A stretch of DNA of 64,000 nucleotides, from positions 9,286,501 through 9,350,500 of the forward strand of contig NZ_JAVDYC010000001.1 of NCBI RefSeq assembly GCF_031458255.1, given 5' to 3'. Below are positions 47,393 to 55,507 of this stretch, in pieces; position 1 is the first letter of the stretch, and every line of letters begins with the position of its first letter. A program made the translations under genes and the position numbers. The DNA comes from Catenuloplanes niger. GTDB taxonomy: Bacteria; Actinomycetota; Actinomycetes; Mycobacteriales; Micromonosporaceae. Below the pieces are notes generated by a model, which was not told the origin of the DNA, did no database searches, and saw only the letters and a list, made by a program, of their open reading frames with translations.

Positions 47393-48413
47393 CATACCGG
47401 ACGTAACGGGCGAACGTGACGAGAAGCTCATCGTGCTGATCGACGAGTTCCTGGCGGCGCGGGCGATCCGGAAGCCGTCGGCGCACACGCTCGCCGCCTA
47501 CCGGCGTGACCTGACCGCGATCGCCCGGCTGCTCGCCGACGGTGATCTCGTCCCCGACGGCACCGCTCCCCTCCCCCTGGCCACGCTGCCCATCTCGGCC
47601 GTGACCGCGCGGTCGTTGCGCTCCGCGTTCGCGCACTTCGCCGCGCCGCGTGCCGCCGCGTCGGTCTACCGCGCCTGGTCGACGTGGAACAGCTTCTTCG
47701 CGTTCCTGGTCGCGGACGGGCGGGTGCCGGGCAACCCGATGTCCGCGGTCGACAAGCCGCGCGTGCCGACGCCCACGCCGAAACCGTTGCGTGGCGAGGA
47801 GACGCCGGAGAAGTTGCTGGAGGCGGTGGCCGAGGCCCCGGACGGCCGGCAGCGGCACCCGTGGCCGGAGCGGGACCTGGTCGTGCTGGCCCTGGCGCTG
47901 TGTGCCGGCCTGCGCCTGGCCGAGCTGCTCGACCTGCGGGTCGGCTCGGTCGTCGGGCGTGCCGGTGAGCGCCGGGTGGAGGTGCTGGGCAAGGGCGGCC
48001 GGCCGCGGTCGGTGCCGATCGAGCCGGAGCTGGACGCGCTGGTCGAACGCTACCTGGAGTCGCGGCGCCGGCGGTTCGGCACGCGCACGGTGACGCGCGA
48101 GTCGCCGCTGCTGGTGGACCGGTTCTCCGCGCCGTTGCGCCGTGGCGGCCTGCAGTACCTGGTGGAGTCCTGCTACCGGCGGGCCGGCATCGTCGACCGG
48201 GTCCCGGCCGGCGCCCAGCTGCACGCGCTGCGGCACACGTTCGCGACCCGGCTGGCCGAGGACGGCGCCAGCGCCTCCGAGATCATGCGGCTGCTGGGCC
48301 ACGCCACGTTGACGACGAGCCAGAACTACATCGACGTGACCGCCGGCCAGCAGCGCGCCGCCATCAAGGCCAACCGTACGAACCGCGCGCTCGCCCGCCT
48401 CGCCGCCGAGTAG
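47385..48413 (+). CDS. Tyrosine recombinase, XerC/XerD-like
   Basis: 342 residues. The start at ATG 47385 (MQHIPDVTGERDEKLIVLIDEFLAARAIRKPSAHTLAAYRRDL) fits the N-terminal SAM-like domain. All catalytic residues are in place: Arg177 (GLRLAEL), Lys203 (GKGGRPR), His280/Arg283 (HALRH), His306 (LGHAT) and Tyr315 (SQNYIDV). There is no Shine-Dalgarno sequence, and the ATG sits inside a palindrome with a -10-like CATAAT 12 bp upstream, so a leaderless transcript is plausible. It is longer than XerC/XerD (about 300) because of an extended linker (TPTPKPLRGEETPEKLLEAVAEAPDGRQ). It is the obvious candidate to act at the adjacent sites. Confidence 0.92.
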   Translation: MQHIPDVTGERDEKLIVLIDEFLAARAIRKPSAHTLAAYRRDLTAIARLLADGDLVPDGTAPLPLATLPISAVTARSLRSAFAHFAAPRAAASVYRAWSTWNSFFAFLVADGRVPGNPMSAVDKPRVPTPTPKPLRGEETPEKLLEAVAEAPDGRQRHPWPERDLVVLALALCAGLRLAELLDLRVGSVVGRAGERRVEVLGKGGRPRSVPIEPELDALVERYLESRRRRFGTRTVTRESPLLVDRFSAPLRRGGLQYLVESCYRRAGIVDRVPAGAQLHALRHTFATRLAEDGASASEIMRLLGHATLTTSQNYIDVTAGQQRAAIKANRTNRALARLAAE

Positions 48414-48459
48414 CACCGGTCCCGTGCCCGGGGTAGCGCCGGGGTGCACACTGGTGGGT

Positions 48460-48948
48460 GTGAGTTATGACCCGCAGCCGCAGGATCCGTTCGGGGACAC
48501 GGCGCGCCTCTCCCCCGGTTCGTCTCCGTGGCGCGAGCCCGATCCGACGAAGCACGACCTGGCGCCCTACAGCGCGCCGCCCGCGGCTCCGATTCCGGCT
48601 CCGGTGCCGCCGGTGCCGTCGCCACCGGTGTTTCAGCAGGTGCAGCCGTTCTATCCGCCGCCGGCGGCGTACGGTCCGCCGGCGCGGCCGGTGAAGTCGA
48701 CCGGGGCGGCGGTGATGCTGGAGCTGTTCCTGGGCCTGTTCGGGCTGTTCGGCGTCGGTGCGCTGTATGCCGGGCGGGCCGGGCTGGGCGTGACGCTGAT
48801 GGTGAGTTACTGGCTGCTGTTCTGGGTGAACGTGGCGCTCGCGTTCGTGCTGATCGGGCTGGTCACGGGGCCGCTGACCTGGCTCTTCTACATGGTCATG
48901 GCCCCGGTGCTGGCAGCTCGCGCGGTCGACCAGCACAACGCCTACTGA
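48460..48948 (+). CDS. TM2-like membrane protein with proline-rich N-terminus
   Basis: 162 residues from GTG 48460 (VSYDPQPQDPFGDTARLSPG). The first 80 residues are Pro/Ala-rich and disordered. Two or three hydrophobic helices follow (VMLELFLGLFGLFGVGALYAG, VTLMVSYWLLFWVNVALAFVLIGLVTGPLTWLFYMVMAPVLAA). The G.FGVHxFYLG-like spacing of TM2 proteins is recognisable (GLFGVGALYAGRAGLG), but it is loose. Function unknown. Confidence 0.75.
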   Translation: MSYDPQPQDPFGDTARLSPGSSPWREPDPTKHDLAPYSAPPAAPIPAPVPPVPSPPVFQQVQPFYPPPAAYGPPARPVKSTGAAVMLELFLGLFGLFGVGALYAGRAGLGVTLMVSYWLLFWVNVALAFVLIGLVTGPLTWLFYMVMAPVLAARAVDQHNAY

Positions 48949-49059
48949 AGCTCCCCCTTCGCGGCCACCTCCCCTCGCGACCGCGCTCACGCCGGGACGG
49001 ACCCGGGTAGTCACCGCGCCACCGCCCGCAACCACGCGATTCACCGACCCATGCTCCGC

Positions 49060-49225
49060 CACGCTCGGCCCGGCCGTGCTCGGCCCGGCCCGGCCCGGCC
49101 TGGCTGGTTGAGGCGGGCCTGGCCGAGAGCCGAGGCTGGCTGAGCCGAGGCTGGCTGACCTGCCGCGGCCTGGCCGCGCTCGGCCGAACGGACCGTGGCT
49201 GAGCCACGCTCGGCCGGGCCAGGGT
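49060..49225. repeat. Low-complexity GCTCGGCC/GGCTGGCTGA repeat tract
   Basis: The tract is built from variants of CGCTCGGCC and CGGCCTGGC. It includes an exact 15-bp tandem duplication, GCCGAGGCTGGCTGA at 49129-49143 and 49144-49158. ACGCTCGGCC recurs at both ends of the tract (about 49061 and 49205). Confidence 0.7.
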
Positions 49226-49323
49226 CCGGTTATCCGAGGTCCAGAGCGTGCCTCGCCTCCGTGTCCGAAATATCGCCTTAAAGCAGGGTGATCGCCCGTA
49301 CCGACGCGCACCCGAAACCCCGC

Positions 49324-49396
49324 TGGATCATTGACCGATGCGAAAACGCGCCGAATCGGGGCTGTGGACCTCGTTTTCGCATCGGTCAATGATCCA
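49324..49396. repeat. 25-bp perfect inverted repeat
   Basis: The left arm (49324-49348, beginning TGGATCATTGACC and ending GCGAAAACG) is exactly complementary to the right arm (49372-49396, beginning CGTTTTCGC and ending GGTCAATGATCCA). The spacer is 23 bases. The arms are notably less GC-rich than the surroundings. The element ends 59 bp before the DUF559-type gene. Confidence 0.9.
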
Positions 49397-49455
49397 CGCA
49401 GGTGGGTTGTCCACAGGGGCGGCGCAACACGTGCGGGATTCGGCACGATGGCGGG

Positions 49456-50340
49456 ATGCGTGCGGTGCCCTGGCAGTGTCGGCTGACCCCGTTCCGGCGC
49501 AGGGACGCGGTCGGCGCGGGCCTGCTGACCGCGGCGGAGCTCCGGGGGCCGCAGTGGCACCGTCTCTACCACGGGGTGTACATCGAGCGTTCCGCCTTCG
49601 AGCCCGGCAACCACCGGATGTGGTGCGAGGCCGCCCAGCTGCTGCTGCCACCCGGCGCGGCGATCGGCGGCCGGAGCGCGGCGCACCTCCGGAACGTCGA
49701 TCTCCTGGAGCGCGGCGCGCCGGTGACCGTGGTCGTCCCCCACCGCACGAGCCTGCGCGCCCAGCCGATGCTGCGCGTGATCCGGGGTGAGCTGTCGCGC
49801 GGGGACGCGGAGTCGTTCATCGGGCTGCGGGTGACCACGCCGTTGCGGACGGCCTTCGACCTGGGGCGCGCCGCCGATCGGGTGCAGGCCGTGATCGCGG
49901 TGGACGCCATGCTGCACCGCGGGCTGGTCACCGTGGCGGACCTGGGTCGGGTGGCCGACGCGCACCCGGGCTGGCGTGGCGTCATGCGCTTTCGCGGAGT
50001 CGTCGCCGAGGCGGAGCCGAACGCCGAATCGCCGATGGAGACCCGGCTGCGGCTGATCATCGTGGACGCCGGGTTGCCGCGGCCGGTGGCGCAGTGGCAC
50101 GTCCGGGACCGGGAGGGACGCTTGATCGGCCGGGTCGACCTCGCCTACCCGGAGCTGGAGCTCGCGATCGAGTACGAGGGTGACCACCACCGCGGCAGGG
50201 CGACCTTCCGGAAGGACGTCGTGCGGTTCAACCGCATGCAGGCGGCGGGGTGGACCGCGCTCCGGTTCACGGCGGACGACGTGTTCCAGCGGCCGCAGAA
50301 GATCGTCGACGACGTGCGGCGCGCGATGGGGTGCCGGTGA
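49456..50340 (+). CDS. DUF559-type/AbiEi-like protein with endonuclease fold
   Basis: 294 residues from ATG 49456 (MRAVPWQCRLTPFRRRDAVGAGLLTAAELRGPQWHRLYHGVYI). The N-terminal 80 residues resemble the wHTH of AbiEi-type antitoxins (L...G...R...GVY). The C-terminal 100 residues, ESPMETRLRLIIVDAGLPRPVAQWHVRDREGRLIGRVDLAYPELELAIEYEGDHHR...RFNRMQAAGWTALRFTADDVFQRPQKIV, have the E...D...E.(E/D)G PD-(D/E)xK layout of DUF559, a Vsr-like nuclease fold. Such genes occur in many copies in actinomycetes. A long palindrome precedes it. Confidence 0.82.
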   Translation: MRAVPWQCRLTPFRRRDAVGAGLLTAAELRGPQWHRLYHGVYIERSAFEPGNHRMWCEAAQLLLPPGAAIGGRSAAHLRNVDLLERGAPVTVVVPHRTSLRAQPMLRVIRGELSRGDAESFIGLRVTTPLRTAFDLGRAADRVQAVIAVDAMLHRGLVTVADLGRVADAHPGWRGVMRFRGVVAEAEPNAESPMETRLRLIIVDAGLPRPVAQWHVRDREGRLIGRVDLAYPELELAIEYEGDHHRGRATFRKDVVRFNRMQAAGWTALRFTADDVFQRPQKIVDDVRRAMGCR

Positions 50341-50509
50341 CGGCGCTGTCGTGAGCGGAGTTGCCCAAGGTGCCGGTGGGATCTGCGCCTTCAGCGGTTA
50401 CCTCCGATCGCTCGAAGTATTGCCGTGACGGGTGACGGCGGGTCGGTCTCGTAGCCGGGCGATGAACGCCTCTCGGCCGACGTGCTCCTCGCCGTGATCG
50501 GGGAGTCTT

Positions 50510-51241
50510 ATGGCCCCCCGTGATCGAGAAGCGCCTGGACGGGCTCGATCCATACGTCGATTGGCGAAGAACGTGACCTTCAACGAGACGGCCGATGACC
50601 CGTCGGTTTCCACGGCAGCGAAGCGGTGGCGTCGCCGTACGGTCTTCGTCGCGGCCGCCGTGATGACCGCGGGCACGCTCACCGGGGTGGGAGTGATGGC
50701 CGGCGCGGCCGCCGAGCCCGTGGCCGCCCCACCCGAGCCCGCCGTCCCGTCCACGCTGCCGGACAGCACCGTGATGCAGAACCGGCTCTCCGAGCTCAAC
50801 ACCTGGATCATCACGCAGCCCGACGTGCACGCGAACGGTTACGTCGCGTCGGTGAACGACGCGCAGGCGGGTTCCACGGTCCTGCTCTGGCACGGTGCGG
50901 CGAACCGGACGCAGCGGGCCATCACGGAGAAGGCGGTCGGGCTCGGCATCACCGTGACCGTCCAGCAGCGAAAGCACAGCCTGGCCGACATCAATCGCGG
51001 GCAGCGAGCTCTGCACGGCCTCAGCGGCCGCGGGCTGTTCGCCAACTTCACGGTCAACTCCACCTCGGGCGTCACGGCCGACTTCGACGGCATCATCGTC
51101 TACGGCGACTACATCAACCCGCCCGCCGGAGGCCGCACCGAGGCGGACGCGGCGCTCGCGGAGGCCGTATCCCGGGCGATCGGCGTCACGGTGTCCATCC
51201 GGCCCGGCGGGGTCATCATCCCGGCAATAGCCACTCCCTGA
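50510..51241 (+). CDS. Exported protein of unknown function
   Basis: 243 residues from ATG 50510 (GGGGAG upstream), or 222 from GTG 50573 (VTFNETADDPSV). One hydrophobic segment (RRTVFVAAAVMTAGTLTGVGVMAGAAAEPVAA) near residues 43-75 acts as a signal or anchor. The exported part, LSELNTWIITQPDVHANGYVASVNDAQAGSTVLLWHGAANRTQRAITEKAVGLGITVTVQQRKHSLADINRGQRAL, is globular alpha/beta. I do not recognise a family. Confidence 0.7.
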   Translation: MAPRDREAPGRARSIRRLAKNVTFNETADDPSVSTAAKRWRRRTVFVAAAVMTAGTLTGVGVMAGAAAEPVAAPPEPAVPSTLPDSTVMQNRLSELNTWIITQPDVHANGYVASVNDAQAGSTVLLWHGAANRTQRAITEKAVGLGITVTVQQRKHSLADINRGQRALHGLSGRGLFANFTVNSTSGVTADFDGIIVYGDYINPPAGGRTEADAALAEAVSRAIGVTVSIRPGGVIIPAIATP

Positions 51242-51268
51242 CCGGTCACCGGTCGTGGGTGGGTGTGG

Positions 51269-52246
51269 TCAGCTGCGGCGTCGGGCGCGGGCGGCCCAGA
51301 TGGTGTAGGCCGGGTCGCGGTCGAGGTTGTGGCGGTCGCGGTCGTAGCGGCGGGTGGTGCGTGGGTCGGCGTGGCCCATCGCGTCCTGGACGTCCTCCAG
51401 CGGTACGCCCTCGGCGCGGGCCGTGGTCGCGAACGCGTGCCGCAGCGAGTGCGGGGACAGCTGTTCCCATGCGGGGATGCCGGCGTCCCGGGCGAGCTGG
51501 CGGACCAGGCGGAAGACGGCGTGCCGGTCGAGGCGGCCGCCGCGGGCGGTGACGAACAGTGGCCCGTCGAGGTCGCCGACCGCGACGCCGGCGGCGGCCG
51601 CGCGGGCGTGCAGGTAGGCGTCGACGGCCGCGGACGTACCCGGGGTGAGGGCGCGTCGTCTGGCCTTTCCGCCCTTGCCGGTGAAGCGGACCGCGCGGTG
51701 GCCGCGTTCGTAGCCGAGGTCGGTGACGTCGAGGCCGCAGAGTTCGCCGACGCGCAGGCCGAGGTCGGCGAGGAGGGCGATGACCGCGCGGGTACGGTCC
51801 GCGGTCGGGCCGGTGGCGGCGTCGGCGGCGGCGAGGAGCGCGTCGACCTCGGCCGGGGCGAGGCCGACGGTGCCGGAGTGGTCACGGTCGACGTGCGGCC
51901 GGTCGGCGCCGGAGACCGGGTTGCCGGGGACGGCGTCGAGGCGGTGCAGGAACTCGTACCAGCTGGACATGGCGGAGAGCTTGCGGGCGACGGTGGTCGC
52001 GGCGAGCGTGGTCTCCAGCTGCCGTGCATATGCGTTGACGTGCAGGAACGTGGCCGCGAGCGGGGACAGGCCGTGGGTGTCGCACCAGGCGAGCCAGCCG
52101 GTGATGTCGCGTTTGTAGGCGGCGCGGGTGTGCGCGGACAGCCGCCGGTTGGCCAGCCACGCGTCGGTGAAGTCGGCCGCGCCGCCGGTGTCGAGCTCAC
52201 GGCGGGCGGCGGGGATGACGGTGCCGATCTCCACGAGCAAAACCAT
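51269..52246 (-). CDS. Tyrosine recombinase/integrase, XerD-like
   Basis: 325 residues. An N-terminal core-binding domain (DFTDAWLANRRLSAHTRAAYKRDITGWLAWCDTHGL) is followed by a complete catalytic domain: Arg165 (GLRVGEL), Lys191 (GKGGKAR), His266/Arg269 (HSLRH), His292 (MGHADPRTT) and Tyr301 (RRYDRD). The CDTHG loop and the length are closer to mobile-element or actinobacterial Xer-like integrases than to XerC/D proper. It is convergent with the exported protein and no attachment site is evident next to it. With the recombinase at 47385 it brackets the dif-containing region. Confidence 0.9.
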   Translation of the reverse strand: MVLLVEIGTVIPAARRELDTGGAADFTDAWLANRRLSAHTRAAYKRDITGWLAWCDTHGLSPLAATFLHVNAYARQLETTLAATTVARKLSAMSSWYEFLHRLDAVPGNPVSGADRPHVDRDHSGTVGLAPAEVDALLAAADAATGPTADRTRAVIALLADLGLRVGELCGLDVTDLGYERGHRAVRFTGKGGKARRRALTPGTSAAVDAYLHARAAAAGVAVGDLDGPLFVTARGGRLDRHAVFRLVRQLARDAGIPAWEQLSPHSLRHAFATTARAEGVPLEDVQDAMGHADPRTTRRYDRDRHNLDRDPAYTIWAARARRRS

Positions 52247-52382
52247 GCCACGGTACGCCCGGGAGCGCCCGCCCGGGGGCCTCGTGTCCCCCGCTGTTCC
52301 TCAACTCTATCGGTGGCCGGGACCGGTTTCCCTCGTACCCTGGTCCGATTTTTTGCCGTCCGGCCGTGCCTAGGGTGGCCTG

Positions 52383-52883
52383 GTGACGGACACCGCATTG
52401 CAGTCGGAGCTGATCGAGATGGGCCGCGTCGACCTGGAGGTCACGAGGGCGGCCCTCGACCAGGAGGATCATGAGGCGCAGTTGGCGTGGCGGCGGGTGA
52501 CGGCCGCGCACGCGGAGCGGCTCGCCGAGATTCTGGAGGTGCACGGCTGGCCCGGTGACGACCTGGTCGGCCGGGAGGCGTCGCAGGCCGCGTGGAAGGT
52601 GGCGCAGCACGCCGATCACCGCCTCGACGTGCAGCGGCTGGCGTTGACCATGCTGGCCGAGGCGGTGGCGGAGGGCCGCGCCGCCGCGCGTGACCTGGCG
52701 TTCCTGACCGACCGGGTGCGGGTCAACGAGGGCCGGCGGCAGGTCTACGGCACGCAGATCGCCGGGGTTCGTGACGGCCGGCCGGTGCCGTGGCCGCTGG
52801 AGGAGCCGGAGCGGATGGAGGAGTTGCGCGCCGCCGCGGGCATCGAGTCGTTCGCGGCGCAGACCGGCGTGCCGGCCGCCTGA
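52383..52883 (+). CDS. DUF6624-like protein
   Basis: 166 residues from GTG 52383. The pattern ILEVHGWPGDDLVGREASQAAWKVAQHADHRLDVQRLALTMLAEAVAEGRAAARDLAFLTDRVRVNEGRRQVYGTQIAGVRDGRPVPWPLEEPERMEELRAAAGI is the DUF6624 family: GWPG..LVG..A..AAW..AQHAD, LTDRV.v..G..Q.YGTQ, PLEdP..v..RR...G. Function unknown. The conserved histidine and the invariant DRV...G..Q.YGTQ segment suggest an enzyme-like pocket. Confidence 0.82.
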   Translation: MTDTALQSELIEMGRVDLEVTRAALDQEDHEAQLAWRRVTAAHAERLAEILEVHGWPGDDLVGREASQAAWKVAQHADHRLDVQRLALTMLAEAVAEGRAAARDLAFLTDRVRVNEGRRQVYGTQIAGVRDGRPVPWPLEEPERMEELRAAAGIESFAAQTGVPAA

Positions 52884-52975
52884 CCCACGCGCGGCCCGGC
52901 CGGCGCACAGCAAACCCGACGCGGGCCGGGCCCCAGCGCGGTCAGACCGGGACGCGGCCTGACCGGCGTGCCGGT

Positions 52976-53722
52976 CTAACCGACGCGCAGCAGGGCGGCT
53001 GTGGCGTTGTCGTGGCCGCCGGCCGTGAGGGAGTCGTCGATCAGGCCGCGGGCCGCGTCGCCGAGCGGCTTGCGCAGGTGCTCGTCGATGCGGTGATGGT
53101 CGACCTGTTCGGCGACTCCGTCGGTGCAGACGAGATAGGTGTCGCCGGGTCGCAGCGTGACCGCGATCAGGTCCGCCTCGGGTTCGTCGGGGTGCCCGGC
53201 GTATCGGTGCAGCTGGTAGCGGGCCGCGTGGGCCTGCGGCGAGTCGTGCGGGTACCAGCCGTTGACCGCGCCCAGCCAGGCGGCGGTGTGGTCGGTGGTG
53301 AGCAGTTCGAGCAGTGTCCCCCGGCGGCGGTAGACGCGGGAGTCGCCGAGCTGGACGATCCAGGCGAGGTCGCCGTGGCCGGGGACGAGCGCGGTCAGCG
53401 TGCATCCGGTGAGTTCACCGCCGAGCGCGCGCCCGGCCGCCCGTACCTCGCGTTGCACGGCCGCGACGGCGTCTCGCAGCGTCTCCGCGCTCGGCCGGGC
53501 CGGGACCGCCGCGACGAACGTCGTGATCGCGGTCCGGCCGGCCGCCGCGCTTCCCCGGCCCGCGCCCATCCCGTCCGCGACCGCGGCGAAGTCGCCGATG
53601 TGCAGCACGTCGAAGTTGGCCGGGTACCGGTTGCCCGCACAGGTCGCGCCTGCGACGGTCAGCCGCAGGGCCGGGTGCGGCAGGCGGCGCTCGTCGTGGA
53701 TGGTCGTGCGCATGCCGCTCAT
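52976..53722 (-). CDS. PP2C-family serine/threonine protein phosphatase
   Basis: 248 residues; ATG 53722 overlaps the TetR stop (ATGA), and ATG 53713 is the alternative. GDFAAVADGMGAGRGS (metal-binding Asp-Gly), CTLTALVPGHGDLAWIVQLGDSRVYRRRGTLLELLTTDHT, YLVCTDGVAEQVD and GGHDNATAALLRVG give the four metal-ligand motifs of PPM phosphatases. It is soluble and single-domain. Linkage to a TetR regulator is unusual for PP2C genes. Confidence 0.92.
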   Translation of the reverse strand: MSGMRTTIHDERRLPHPALRLTVAGATCAGNRYPANFDVLHIGDFAAVADGMGAGRGSAAAGRTAITTFVAAVPARPSAETLRDAVAAVQREVRAAGRALGGELTGCTLTALVPGHGDLAWIVQLGDSRVYRRRGTLLELLTTDHTAAWLGAVNGWYPHDSPQAHAARYQLHRYAGHPDEPEADLIAVTLRPGDTYLVCTDGVAEQVDHHRIDEHLRKPLGDAARGLIDDSLTAGGHDNATAALLRVG

Positions 53723-54333
53723 CCTGCCGGGCGGTCGTGGGCCGGCGCGCCACGGCCGTGGACCAGCGGCAGGAAGATCTCGTCGATGATCTCGACGAGG
53801 ACGTCGTCCGGGACGGACGGGATGCCGCGCAGCGCGTACTCGCCACGCAGCAGCGTCATCGGGAGCGCGGCGACGCGGGGGTGGACGGCGGTGGGGGCGG
53901 CCTCGCCGCGTGCGACGGCGCGGCTGAGCAGGGTGAGCCAGGCGGCGTTCATCGGGCCGGCGCCGGCCTGGTCGCGGAGCAGGTCCAGCAGCGCGGGTTC
54001 GTCGGCGGCCGCGGCCAGCAGGTCGCGCAGGACGGTGCCGTGCGGGGACGACCAGGTGGCGTTGGCGCGGCGGAGCAGTTCCAGCGCGTCGGCGCGCAGG
54101 CTGCCGGTGTCCGGGGCGGGGGTGCGGGCGACGGCGAGGTGTTTGTAGGCGGCGATGCCGAGGGCGGCGCGGTGCGGCCAGCGGCGGTAGATCGCGTTCT
54201 TGTTGGTGCCGGCGCGGCGGGCGACCCGGTCCATGGTCATGCCCGCGTATCCGGACGTGCTGAGTTCCTCGGCGGCGGCGCGGAGGATCGCCGTCTCCAG
54301 TTCGGTGCCCCGCCGCCGCTGCCCTTCCGCCAT
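53719..54333 (-). CDS. TetR-family regulator
   Basis: 204 residues from ATG 54333 (MAEGQRRRGTELETAILRAAAEELSTSGYAGMTMDRVARRAGTNKNAIYRRWPHRAALGIAAYKHL). The HTH has the recognition helix NKNAIYRRWPHR, common in TetR_C_16/AcrR-like members. It is coupled to the PP2C gene and diverges from the TIM-barrel gene at 54382. The 48-bp gap between the two starts contains a GGTACG-CCC-CGTACC dyad. Confidence 0.92.
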   Translation of the reverse strand: MAEGQRRRGTELETAILRAAAEELSTSGYAGMTMDRVARRAGTNKNAIYRRWPHRAALGIAAYKHLAVARTPAPDTGSLRADALELLRRANATWSSPHGTVLRDLLAAAADEPALLDLLRDQAGAGPMNAAWLTLLSRAVARGEAAPTAVHPRVAALPMTLLRGEYALRGIPSVPDDVLVEIIDEIFLPLVHGRGAPAHDRPAG

Positions 54334-54350
54334 GGCACGAAGTCTACTAC

Positions 54351-54365
54351 GGTACGCCCCGTACC
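54351..54365. promoter_or_regulatory. GGTACG-N3-CGTACC dyad, TetR operator
   Basis: GGTACG (54351-54356) and CGTACC (54360-54365) are 6-bp arms with a CCC spacer. The dyad lies between the divergent TetR and TIM-barrel genes and just upstream of the latter's GGAGG ribosome site (54371-54375). Confidence 0.65.
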
Positions 54366-54381
54366 CTATTGGAGGTTTGGC

Positions 54382-55419
54382 ATGCGCGCCTGGGGCGTCA
54401 CCTACGACACCGGCTTCACCCATCTCGGCACCACCACGCACGAGCCGTTCGACCCGGTCGTCGTCGCCCGGGACATGCGGATCATCCGCGAGGACCTGCA
54501 CGCCGACGCGGTCCGGATCACCGGCGGCGTCGCGGACCGGCTGGAGGTCGCCGCGCGGGCCGCGGCCGCCGCCGGCCTGGAGGTCTGGTACTGCCCCTTC
54601 ACGAATGACCTGACCACGGAGGAGCTGCTGGCATTCGTCCTGGACGCGGCGGAGCGCGCCGAGCGGATCCGGCGCGACGGAGCGACCGTCCGCTTCCTCA
54701 CCGGCTCGGAGATCAGCATCATGACGATCGGGCTGATGCCCGGCGACACCCTCACCGAGCGGGCGGCGGCCGTCACCGACCCGGCGCGGATCCGCGCCGT
54801 CCTGCCGGGCGTGCAGCGGGCGACCAACGCGCTGCTGGCCCGCGCCGCCGCGGGTGCGCGCGAGCGGTTCGGCGGTCTCATAGGGTACGCGTCGCTCCCT
54901 GTGGAGGCGGTGGACTGGACGCCGTTCGACATCGTCGCCACCGACGCCGGCTACCGCGACGCGGGCACCGCCGCGGCCCTGCCCGCGAACCTCGCCGCCC
55001 TGGCCGCGCACGGCAAACCGGTCGCGATCACGGAGTTCGGCTGCGCGGCCTTCACCGGCGCCGCGGACCGGGGCAGCCGCTCGGACATCATCGGCTACGA
55101 CGCACGCACCGCCCGGCCCGCCCGGCTGACCGAGACCGTCACGCGTGACGAACCCGAGCAGGCCCGCTACGTTCGTGAGCTGCTCGACGTCTACGACGCC
55201 GGTGGCGTGGACACCGCCTTCGTGTACACGTTCGCCTGCCGGCACCTGCCCACCTCCGACGACCCGGACCGCGACTTCGACCTGGGCAGCTTCGGGATCG
55301 TGCGGGTGCTCCCGCCGGGCCGCACCGGGACCGCGTACCCGGGGATGCCGTGGGAGCCGAAGGCCGCCTTCCACGCGCTGGCCGAGTACGGCCGCGCCCG
55401 TGCCGCGGCTGCCTCCTGA
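54382..55419 (+). CDS. TIM-barrel (glycoside-hydrolase-like) protein
   Basis: 345 residues, ATG 54382 with GGAGG seven bases upstream. MRAWGVTYDTGFTHLGTTTHEPFDPVVVARDMRIIREDLHADAVRITGG opens with the strand-helix rhythm of a TIM barrel. AHGKPVAITEFGCAAFTGAADRG resembles the strand-7 ITEFG nucleophile motif of clan-A glycoside hydrolases. VDTAFVYTFACRHLPTSDDPDRDFDLGSFGIVRVLP is the last strand region. There is no signal peptide, so it is cytosolic. Similar actinomycete proteins are often labelled abortive infection protein without evidence. Likely repressed by the divergent TetR. Confidence 0.75.
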   Translation: MRAWGVTYDTGFTHLGTTTHEPFDPVVVARDMRIIREDLHADAVRITGGVADRLEVAARAAAAAGLEVWYCPFTNDLTTEELLAFVLDAAERAERIRRDGATVRFLTGSEISIMTIGLMPGDTLTERAAAVTDPARIRAVLPGVQRATNALLARAAAGARERFGGLIGYASLPVEAVDWTPFDIVATDAGYRDAGTAAALPANLAALAAHGKPVAITEFGCAAFTGAADRGSRSDIIGYDARTARPARLTETVTRDEPEQARYVRELLDVYDAGGVDTAFVYTFACRHLPTSDDPDRDFDLGSFGIVRVLPPGRTGTAYPGMPWEPKAAFHALAEYGRARAAAAS

Positions 55420-55469
55420 GCGGCCGCCCCGGCGTACCCGCAGGTCAGGCACGTCGTCAAGAATGGGCT

Positions 55470-55500
55470 TTGACTCTCCACCCACTGGAAGCCGCAGGCT
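55470..55500 (+). promoter_or_regulatory. MerR-type promoter with 19-bp spacer
   Basis: A -35 TTGACT (55470-55475) and a weak -10 CAGGCT (55495-55500) are separated by 19 bp, the over-long spacer that MerR activators correct by DNA distortion. The spacer contains an imperfect dyad (CTCCA.CC..CTGGAAG). The MerR gene starts 8 bp downstream, suggesting autoregulation. Confidence 0.6.
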
Positions 55501-55507
55501 GATCGCC

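Larger units (their letters stand above)
48949..49455. other. Non-coding 0.5 kb with tandem repeat and long palindrome
   Basis: No coding frame is supported. The left half contains GCTCGGCC/GGCTGGCTGA low-complexity sequence (49060-49225). The right half contains a 25-bp perfect inverted repeat (49324-49396) shortly before the DUF559-type gene. Both are listed separately. Confidence 0.6.

Noticed and set aside
47385-52246. Prophage or integrative element between the two recombinase genes
   Set aside because: There are no phage, conjugation, excisionase or replication genes, no direct-repeat att pair was seen and no tRNA target is present.
52940-52976. GGTCAG/CTGACC and GACCGG/CCGGTC repeats between DUF6624 and PP2C genes
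   Set aside because: The pairings compete, the loops are long and one arm touches the PP2C stop codon; too weak to call a terminator.
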